Part shown: in pieces, positions 20,447 to 27,559 of the stretch
Layout: each line of letters opens with the position of its first letter
Numbering within the stretch: the stretch's first letter is position 1
From: Halanaerobiaceae bacterium
Lineage (GTDB): Bacteria; Bacillota; Halanaerobiia; Halanaerobiales; Halarsenatibacteraceae
Direction: 5' to 3'
NCBI GenBank assembly: GCA_007130465.1
Contig: SLSL01000059.1
Location: forward strand, 1 to 32,343
Length of the DNA stretch: 32,343 bases
Notes under the pieces: generated by a model
What the model saw: the letters and a program-made list of their open reading frames with translations, nothing else
What the model was told of the DNA's origin: nothing
The model's database searches: none
Made by a program: the position numbers and the translations under genes

Positions 20447-21403
20447 TTAATCATATTTAATTCTTGGGTCGACAACTACATAAAGCATATCTGCTATTAA
20501 ATTACCAACAAATACTAGAATAGCAAAGATAACACCGGTAGCCATCATAACTGTGTAATTTCTCTGAAAAACAGCTCTAACAGATAAACGTCCAATTCCA
20601 GGCCAGGAGAAGACTTCTTCGATAATAACTGCTCCTGAGAAAAGCAAAGGAACCTGTAAACCCAGGATAGTAATAACTGGTATAAGTGCATTTCTTAATG
20701 CATGTTTATAAACTACAATACGTTCTTTAACACCTTTAGCTCGTGCAGTTCTTACATAGTCTTCTTTAATAACCTCTAACATACTTGAACGCATATAACG
20801 GGTTAAACTGGCCGCTCTAGCATATCCCAGGGCTACTATAGGTAGAACTGCATGGTGTAAATGAGTCCAGAAAGTTGGTGCGGCTGCAATTGGATCCTGG
20901 AATCCGCCGGTGGGCATTAGATCTAATTGGAGTGCAAAAACATAGAGTAATATTAATCCAAAAAAGAAACTAGGTATTGAAACGCCTAAAAATGCAAATA
21001 AGGTGGCTGCGTAGTCGAAAACTGAGTACTGTTTTGTAGCTGACAGTATCCCGATAGGAATTGAGATTATAAAACTGAGTATCATTGCACCTATTGTTAA
21101 GTAAACAGTGGGCATGATTCTAGCTCTAATTAAGTTCGCTACTGGCTGTCGAGTTGAATCCATAGAAAAACCGAAATCACCTCTAACGAAATCACCTAGC
21201 CAGCTTGCATATCTAACCATTAACGGGTCATCTAAACCCATAGCTGCATATCTTCTTTCCAGGTCTTCTCTTGAAATAGAGGGATCTTCAAGCCTGGCTA
21301 GTGGATCACCAGGTGCCATATTAATAATTATGAATAGTAAAAGGGATACAATGAGGATTACAGGGACCCCTTGAAGTATTCGGCGTAATAAATATTGGTG
21401 CAT
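20447..21403 (-). CDS. Peptide/nickel-type ABC transporter permease (DppB/OppB-like)
   Basis: MHQYLLRRILQGVPVILIVSLLLFIIINMAPGDPLA; ARAKGVKERIVVYKHALRNALIPVITILG. Confidence 0.95.
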   Translation of the reverse strand: MHQYLLRRILQGVPVILIVSLLLFIIINMAPGDPLARLEDPSISREDLERRYAAMGLDDPLMVRYASWLGDFVRGDFGFSMDSTRQPVANLIRARIMPTVYLTIGAMILSFIISIPIGILSATKQYSVFDYAATLFAFLGVSIPSFFFGLILLYVFALQLDLMPTGGFQDPIAAAPTFWTHLHHAVLPIVALGYARAASLTRYMRSSMLEVIKEDYVRTARAKGVKERIVVYKHALRNALIPVITILGLQVPLLFSGAVIIEEVFSWPGIGRLSVRAVFQRNYTVMMATGVIFAILVFVGNLIADMLYVVVDPRIKYD

Positions 21404-21452
21404 GGTCTTCCTCCTTTAAAGTATTATAAGAATAAATTATCTTTTAACATAG

Positions 21453-21482
21453 AGTAGATGGGGTTATATAACCCCATCTACT
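21453..21482 (-). other. Perfect 30-nt palindrome / RNA hairpin between SBP and permease genes
   Basis: AGTAGATGGGGTTATATAACCCCATCTACT equals its own reverse complement. Confidence 0.9.
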
Positions 21483-21534
21483 GATTTGATTTTTATTAAA
21501 TTATATTGTTTTATTTGACTCTAATAATCTAGAT

Positions 21535-23178
21535 TTATCTATAATGTTTTGGAATCCAGATATTTTGAATTTCAGTGAAGCCTCTACCAAATGGACTGAC
21601 AACACCAGGATCAGGTAAGAATCCACGGACTCTATCATTCATAATGTGAAGATAGATATCAGCATACATTGGGATATAAGGCATGTCTTCATTCCAGATC
21701 TGCTGGAATTCAACATAATATTCACGGCGTTCTACCTGGTCAAGAGTCTGACGTGCCATTTCAATTAGTTCGTCTGCTCTTTCATTAGACCAGTTAGTTC
21801 TGTTCCAGTCACCTTCACTGTGCCAGACTGAGTAAGGATCAGGATCTGCACCGAAACTCCAACCCATGAACCAAGTGTTTAAGTTACCATCATCAATTTC
21901 ATCGGTCATGGTATTGAATTCCATTCTCTCGATATCAACATCGAATCCAATTGAATTCAAGTTATCCTGAGATAAAGCCATTAACTGATCGATAAATTCT
22001 GAACCAGATGAAGCTGTCATTGTAAACTGAAGTAGCTCTCCATCTCTTTCATAGATGCCATCATCATTCATTTCCCAACCAGCTTCTTCAAGGATTTCCT
22101 GAGCTCTATCAGGATCATACTCATAAGGATTCAAGTCATCTGTATAAGCCCAGCTTGCCTGGGAAATAGGTGAGTTTGTAGTAACTGCTAAACCACTCAT
22201 AACTACTTCCTGGAAGCCCTGCCTATTAATACCATGAGCCATGGCCTGACGGACAGCCTGTTCGCCAACTGGAGTGTCAGCTTCAACATTGATACCGATA
22301 TAACCAAATCCATCTCTTATTGACTGGTGGATAGTTATATGATCCATTTCAGTAAATCTGTCGAAATTTTCTCCTGGAGGGTTGGCATAATCAACTTCAC
22401 CACGTTCGATCATCATTATAAGTGCCTGGTCATCAACATAACGGATAACGATTTCGTCTAAGAATGGACGGCCAGTTCTGAAATCATCAAAATACTTCAA
22501 TCTAGTGAATTCATCATCGCTATATTCAACGAATTCAAAGGGACCAGAACCAATTGGATTTTGGTTAAAGTCAATACCACTTAATTCAGATACTTCATAT
22601 TCGCCTAAGATATGCTCAGGTACAATACCGAAAATAGTGGTCTGAACCAAGAAAGGTGCATATAGACTCCGAAGTTCGATTTCAATAGTATGATCATCGA
22701 TTACTCGGATACCAGGTACTTCATCTGTTTCTCCTGCTCTAAATTCTTCGGCACCATCGATTTCCATGAAGTTGGAAGCTCTAACACCGTCATAATCTGG
22801 ATGCATGAATGTCTTAAAGGTAAATTCTACATCATGGGCAGTTACAGGTTCGCCATCATGGAATTTAGCTCTATCATCAAGAAAGAAGGTATAGGTCAGG
22901 TCATCTCTTTCCCAATCCATTGCCAGGGCAGGAATAGGTTGACCTTCTGGATCGACTCTATTCAATGGTTCAAAAACCTTACTGTTTATATTGCCATCAT
23001 AAACTGTTTCTGAAAATAGTGGGTTAAACATACCTTCAGGGGACTGGGTTTCTGCCATTACTAAAGTTCCACCATAACTATATTCGCTAATAATTTCTTC
23101 TGGAGTTCTGTCTTCTGCAGCAGCTGTGAATGAAAAAGCTAAAACTAATGCTAATGTTATAACTAAAATTTTTCTCAT
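21535..23178 (-). CDS. ABC transporter substrate-binding protein, family 5 (peptide type), Sec signal peptide without lipobox Cys
   Basis: MRKILVITLALVLAFSFTAAAEDRTPEE; DDLTYTFFLDDRAKFHDGEPVTAHDVEFTFKTFM; adjacent permeases. Confidence 0.95.
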   Translation of the reverse strand: MRKILVITLALVLAFSFTAAAEDRTPEEIISEYSYGGTLVMAETQSPEGMFNPLFSETVYDGNINSKVFEPLNRVDPEGQPIPALAMDWERDDLTYTFFLDDRAKFHDGEPVTAHDVEFTFKTFMHPDYDGVRASNFMEIDGAEEFRAGETDEVPGIRVIDDHTIEIELRSLYAPFLVQTTIFGIVPEHILGEYEVSELSGIDFNQNPIGSGPFEFVEYSDDEFTRLKYFDDFRTGRPFLDEIVIRYVDDQALIMMIERGEVDYANPPGENFDRFTEMDHITIHQSIRDGFGYIGINVEADTPVGEQAVRQAMAHGINRQGFQEVVMSGLAVTTNSPISQASWAYTDDLNPYEYDPDRAQEILEEAGWEMNDDGIYERDGELLQFTMTASSGSEFIDQLMALSQDNLNSIGFDVDIERMEFNTMTDEIDDGNLNTWFMGWSFGADPDPYSVWHSEGDWNRTNWSNERADELIEMARQTLDQVERREYYVEFQQIWNEDMPYIPMYADIYLHIMNDRVRGFLPDPGVVSPFGRGFTEIQNIWIPKHYR

Positions 23179-23273
23179 CTAAATTTTCTCCTCCTCATTT
23201 AGTTAGGTTAATCTTATTACTTTTGTTGCCATTTTTCAATAAATCTGACCTTAACCAATAAAACAGAAGTTTT

Positions 23274-23284
23274 TCACCTCCTTA
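23274..23284 (-). promoter_or_regulatory. Orphan 11-nt perfect Shine-Dalgarno (TAAGGAGGTGA) in the SBP leader
   Basis: Reverse complement of tcacctcctta; about 96 nt upstream of the SBP ATG, which has its own GGAGG. Confidence 0.5.
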
Positions 23285-23566
23285 TTATAATAAATTATAA
23301 TAATAATGTGACAATAAAATTACTGAGGGTATTATACTCAGCATCTTATTAATATATATTCTATTTCCAAAAGCAAAATCCTTTAAAAAAATTAAAATAA
23401 TTTTGGCAAAGTAAAAAAAATCACTATAGCAAAAAAATATTCGTTGAAATATGCAGGAAGTGTTGAAGTTTCATAGAATTAATTAAATAGCTAGAATATA
23501 TATCAACTGATTCCATTATACCTTATTTTTGTTCTAATGGCAAATATTTATAAGGAGGGATTTTTG

Positions 23567-24361
23567 ATGCTTGAAGGGTTATTTTTACCTCATCCACCTA
23601 TAATAGTTCCGGAAGTTGGTGGAAAAAGAAGGGAAGAGGCGGCTAAGACGATCTCGGCTTTTGAAGAGGCTGCTGAAGAATTTAGTGGAGAAGATGTAGA
23701 TTTGATAATTTTTGTTGGACCTCATGGGGAAATAGACTGGAATCAGATAACAATTGATATGGCAGAAAGATTCAAAGGTGATTTGAGCAGATTTAATGCC
23801 AGAGAGGTTAGTTTAAAATTGGAATCTGCTAATAAGTTTGCAGAAAAGCTGATCAAACATTTTGGTGATAAAGCTGAATATGATGTCAAAGGGATAAATA
23901 GTGGCAATTTAGATCATGGAATGATGGTCCCAGCATATTTTTTAGAAAAAGCAGGTCTTTCGAAGGAGATTCCCTGGTTGAAATTAAATATAGCTTTCTG
24001 GTCAGCTGAAAAATTATATGAGTTTGGTAAAATTGTAATGGAACAGGCTTTAGAGAATTATCATAATCCCAAAGTTATTATTAGTGGTGATCTTTCTCAT
24101 AAAGTTAATCATGGCGCTCCGGCAGGTTACTCGCCGGCAGGAAAAGAATTTGATGAAAAATTGGTGAATGATTTAGAGACAGGTAATCTGGGCAGTTTAT
24201 TAAATTATGATGAAAACTTTTTAGAGGAAGCAGGTGAATGTGGATATCGGCCATTAATGGTTGGATTTGGGTTGTTAGATGGTAGATGGAATGAGATAGA
24301 TGTTAAATCCTATGAAGCACCTTATGGTGTTGGCTATGCAGTGGCTGGATTTTATAGGTGA
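23567..24361 (+). CDS. MEMO family protein (AmmeMemoRadiSam system protein B)
   Basis: LFLPHPPIIVPEVG, GPHGEIDW, NLDHGMMVPAYFL, ISGDLSHKVNHGAPAGYSPAGKEFD, ECGYRPLMVGFG; ATG 23567 fits RBS AAGGAGGG better than 23537. Confidence 0.93.
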   Translation: MLEGLFLPHPPIIVPEVGGKRREEAAKTISAFEEAAEEFSGEDVDLIIFVGPHGEIDWNQITIDMAERFKGDLSRFNAREVSLKLESANKFAEKLIKHFGDKAEYDVKGINSGNLDHGMMVPAYFLEKAGLSKEIPWLKLNIAFWSAEKLYEFGKIVMEQALENYHNPKVIISGDLSHKVNHGAPAGYSPAGKEFDEKLVNDLETGNLGSLLNYDENFLEEAGECGYRPLMVGFGLLDGRWNEIDVKSYEAPYGVGYAVAGFYR

Positions 24362-24400
24362 AGTCTGACATAATAAGATAATAGAGGTGATACTCAGGTT

Positions 24401-24955
24401 ATGAATGAAAATGAGGTTAAAAATAAATTAGATTTAGGATTTGATCCTGTTAAGTTGGCTCGAGAAAGTTTAGAGGACCATTTTTATAATAAGGGTATAG
24501 CTGAAGAAAAGCCTGAAGGGTTAGATTTTAAGGCTGGTGCTTTTGTCTCAATAAAGAAAAAGGATGATAATTCGTTGAGAGGCTGTATTGGAACTATTAA
24601 GCCAACGAGAGATGATATTTATGAGGAAATAATTTGTAATGCTTATAATGCTGCTTTTTGTGATCCTCGTTTTCCTGAGTTGCAAGAAGCTGAATTAAAT
24701 AATATAATTATTTCAGTCTATATTATGATGCCTGCTGAGATTATCGATGATATTGAGGAGCTTGATCCTGAAAAATATGGCGTTATCTTAGAGAGAGGCA
24801 AGAAGAGAGGTCTATTATTACCGGATTTGGAGGGCGTTGATACTATTAAGGATCAGATTTCAATAGCAGCCCAAAAAGCAGGGATAAGTTTTAATAAAAT
24901 AATGGATGAGGGAACAAATATATATCGGTTTGAGGTAATCCGTTATAAGGAGTAA
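24401..24955 (+). CDS. AMMECR1 domain protein (AmmeMemoRadiSam system protein A)
   Basis: Signature SLRGCIGTIKP plus AFCDPRFPEL; flanked by MEMO and radical SAM genes. Confidence 0.95.
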   Translation: MNENEVKNKLDLGFDPVKLARESLEDHFYNKGIAEEKPEGLDFKAGAFVSIKKKDDNSLRGCIGTIKPTRDDIYEEIICNAYNAAFCDPRFPELQEAELNNIIISVYIMMPAEIIDDIEELDPEKYGVILERGKKRGLLLPDLEGVDTIKDQISIAAQKAGISFNKIMDEGTNIYRFEVIRYKE

Positions 24956-24960
24956 AAAAT

Positions 24961-25914
24961 ATGGAAACAAAAAAAGTTAGATGTAATATCTGTCCCCATA
25001 ACTGTAATTTGCAAGAAGGTCAGGAAGGTATCTGTATGGCCAGGGAGAATAGAGATGGAGAGATTGTGCCGTTGAATTATGGTGAGGTTGCTTCTATGTC
25101 AGTTGACCCGATTGAGAAGAAACCTTTATTTCATTTTAAACCTGGCAGTCAAATTTTATCAATTGGGACCTGGGGCTGTAATATGAAATGTGGCTTCTGC
25201 CAGAACTGGCAGTTAAGCCAGCAGAAAGTGCCGACCAGGCATTATGAGCCTGAGGAACTCCTTGCTGAGATTAAGAAACGAGGGTTATCCAGTCTGGCCT
25301 TTACCTACTCTGAGCCGATTATCTGGTATGAATATGTCTATGATACTGCCGGTTTAATGAAGGAAAATAATATTGATACTGTAATGGTCAGTAATGGGTT
25401 TATTAATGAAGGGCCTCTTTTAGAGCTCCTGCCCTATATTGATGGCTTTAATATTGATCTAAAGGCGATTGATGATGATTTTTACAGGCAGGAATGTAAT
25501 GGGCGTCTGGAACCGGTAAAAAATACGATTGGGAAAATTGCTGAATCTGGTTCTCATCTAGAGATAACTAATTTAGTGATCAGGGATAAGAATGATAGTA
25601 TTGATAAACTTGAAGAGTTAATAGATTTTATTAGTGGGATTGATAAAGAGATCCCTTTACATCTGTCAAGATATTATCCAGCCTATAAATATGAGCTTGA
25701 AGCAACAGATATTAATTTATTAAAAAAGGCTTATGAAATGGCCAGTGAGAAATTAAGTTATGTATATTTAGGCAATATCAGGGAGATGGATTATCGGAAT
25801 ACTAAATGTCCGGACTGTGGCAGGATGATTATAAGCAGGGACTATAGAATTAAGTTGAATATTGATGATGGTAAATGCAAATTCTGTAATCATGAAATTA
25901 AAGGTACTTTTTAG
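24961..25914 (+). CDS. amrS: AmmeMemoRadiSam system radical SAM enzyme
   Basis: WGCNMKCGFCQNWQLSQ (CX3CX2C); N-terminal CNICPHNC; C-terminal CPDC...CKFC ribbon. Confidence 0.95.
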   Translation: METKKVRCNICPHNCNLQEGQEGICMARENRDGEIVPLNYGEVASMSVDPIEKKPLFHFKPGSQILSIGTWGCNMKCGFCQNWQLSQQKVPTRHYEPEELLAEIKKRGLSSLAFTYSEPIIWYEYVYDTAGLMKENNIDTVMVSNGFINEGPLLELLPYIDGFNIDLKAIDDDFYRQECNGRLEPVKNTIGKIAESGSHLEITNLVIRDKNDSIDKLEELIDFISGIDKEIPLHLSRYYPAYKYELEATDINLLKKAYEMASEKLSYVYLGNIREMDYRNTKCPDCGRMIISRDYRIKLNIDDGKCKFCNHEIKGTF

Positions 25915-25983
25915 ATATAAAGGGTTAAAATATTAAGATATAAAATGTTAAAGTATTTAGATGTAAAGGCTTAAAAATACTTA
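25913..25983 (+). repeat. Three imperfect AT-rich tandem repeats (~23 nt)
   Basis: AGATATAAAGGGTTAAAATATTA / AGATATAAAATGTTAAAGTATTT / AGATGTAAAGGCTTAAAAATACTTA. Confidence 0.6.
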
Positions 25984-26038
25984 AATATAACAAAATATAA
26001 AAGAGTTGAATAAATATCACAATAGGAGATGATCACTT

Positions 26039-27379
26039 TTGGGGAAGTTATTTGGAACTGATGGAGTAAGAGGAGTTGCTAATCTGGAATTGACACCTGA
26101 GCTGGCTTTTAAAATTGGTGAGGCTGCTGCAGGGGTATTAATGGATGAAGCCAATGGTAAAAACAGGATTATATTAGGGAGAGATACCAGGGTTTCTGGA
26201 GATATGCTGGCCTCGGCAGTTATTGCCGGTGTAAGTTCTGTAGGGGTAGATATTATCGATCTGGATATTGTTCCTACTCCAGCGGTCTCGTATTTAACTA
26301 AGGAAAATGATGTGATTGGTGGTATAATGATCTCAGCCTCCCATAACCCGATTGAAGATAATGGAATTAAGGTTTTTGGCTGGGATGGCTGCAAGATATC
26401 TGAAAATTTAGAGATAAGGATTGAAGATATGATGGCTATTCCTACTGAGCCAGATGCAAGGCCTACCCATAATAATGTTGGCCAGGTTATTTGTGATAAC
26501 TTGTTGATAGCTGAATATATTGAGAATGTGATTTCATCGGTTAAAAACGATTTATCTGGCCTGAAAGTAGTTCTGGATTGTGGTCAGGGAGCTGGTTATA
26601 AAATTGGACCGGAAATTTTAAGAGAATTAGGAGTAATTGATCTAATAGCGATTAATGATGGAGGTAAAGGAAATTTAATCAATGTTAATTGTGGTTCAAC
26701 AGATACCTCTGGTCTTATTGAGAAAGTAAAGGAGACTGGGGCTGATCTTGGGATTGCTTTAGATGGTGATGCTGATCGGGTTATTTTAGTTGATAATCAG
26801 GGGAATATAATAGATGGTGATAAGATTATGTATCTTTCAGCTCTATCAATGCAGGAGAATGGAAGCTTGAAGAAGAATAAGATTGTGACGACTAAATATA
26901 GTAATTTAGGTCTTGATGAATCATTATCTAAATATGGAATTGAGGTTTTAAAGGTTAAAAATGGAGATAAATATGTTTTAGAAGGTTTGAAAGCCAATAA
27001 ACTTAATTTAGGAGGTGAGAAATCTGGACATATAATCTATTTAGATTATAATACAAGTGGCGACGGAATATTGACAGCTGTTCAGGTCATGGATTATGTC
27101 AGTCAGAAAAACCGGAACCTGGTAGAGTTATTAGAGGAATTCCAGGAATGGCCTCAATTATTGGAGAATGTAAGGGTTAAGAGTAAAGACTGGGAAGATA
27201 ACCAGGCTATAAATGAGGTGATAGCAGAAGCTGATAAAGAAGTTGATCCAGGTAGAATTTTTGTTAGGGCATCAGGAACTGAACCTGTAATTCGTGTTAT
27301 GCTGGAAGGTAAAGAAATTGAATTGCTGGAAAAATGGAGAGATGAATTGGCGGCTGTAATTGGAGAAGAATTAAATTAA
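26039..27379 (+). CDS. glmM: Phosphoglucosamine mutase (TTG start)
   Basis: MGKLFGTDGVRGVANLELTPELAFKIG; active site MISASHNPIEDNGIK. Confidence 0.98.
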   Translation: MGKLFGTDGVRGVANLELTPELAFKIGEAAAGVLMDEANGKNRIILGRDTRVSGDMLASAVIAGVSSVGVDIIDLDIVPTPAVSYLTKENDVIGGIMISASHNPIEDNGIKVFGWDGCKISENLEIRIEDMMAIPTEPDARPTHNNVGQVICDNLLIAEYIENVISSVKNDLSGLKVVLDCGQGAGYKIGPEILRELGVIDLIAINDGGKGNLINVNCGSTDTSGLIEKVKETGADLGIALDGDADRVILVDNQGNIIDGDKIMYLSALSMQENGSLKKNKIVTTKYSNLGLDESLSKYGIEVLKVKNGDKYVLEGLKANKLNLGGEKSGHIIYLDYNTSGDGILTAVQVMDYVSQKNRNLVELLEEFQEWPQLLENVRVKSKDWEDNQAINEVIAEADKEVDPGRIFVRASGTEPVIRVMLEGKEIELLEKWRDELAAVIGEELN

Positions 27380-27526
27380 AGCGCCTGATCCTATTATTAG
27401 GACGACGAGGTTGGGGATTATCGAACTATTCGGCGGATGTCCTCAGGCCAACTTACCTGGCCTTAAGTCTAGCAAGAAAAATCTAGAGGTAACTTTAGAT
27501 ACAAATTACTAGATAGGTAACTTAAA
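27380..27526 (+). ncRNA. glmS ribozyme: glmS ribozyme (GlcN6P-activated self-cleaving riboswitch)
   Basis: Conserved core A|GCGCC...GACGAGG..GGG.UUAUCGA..UUCGGCGG.UG, P1 TCCTA/TAGGA (27389-27393/27398-27402), P3 AGGCCA/TGGCCT (27445-27450/27458-27463), distal stem TTAAGT/ACTTAA with inner ATCTA/TAGAT and GTAA/TTAC; directly upstream of glmS. Confidence 0.96.
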
Positions 27527-27559
27527 AATACTGATTATGAGTGGAGGAAATAGATATAT

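Noticed and set aside
22690-23013. Plus-strand 107-aa ORF inside the SBP gene
   Set aside because: Antisense to a clear substrate-binding protein; no supporting features
23280-23310. AT-only repetitive stretch (ttattataataaattataataataat) as a possible repeat element
   Set aside because: Low-complexity AT run typical of low-GC intergenic DNA; no defined unit
26017-26394. Minus-strand 125-aa ORF antisense to the glmM start
   Set aside because: Shadow ORF of glmM; no family resemblance
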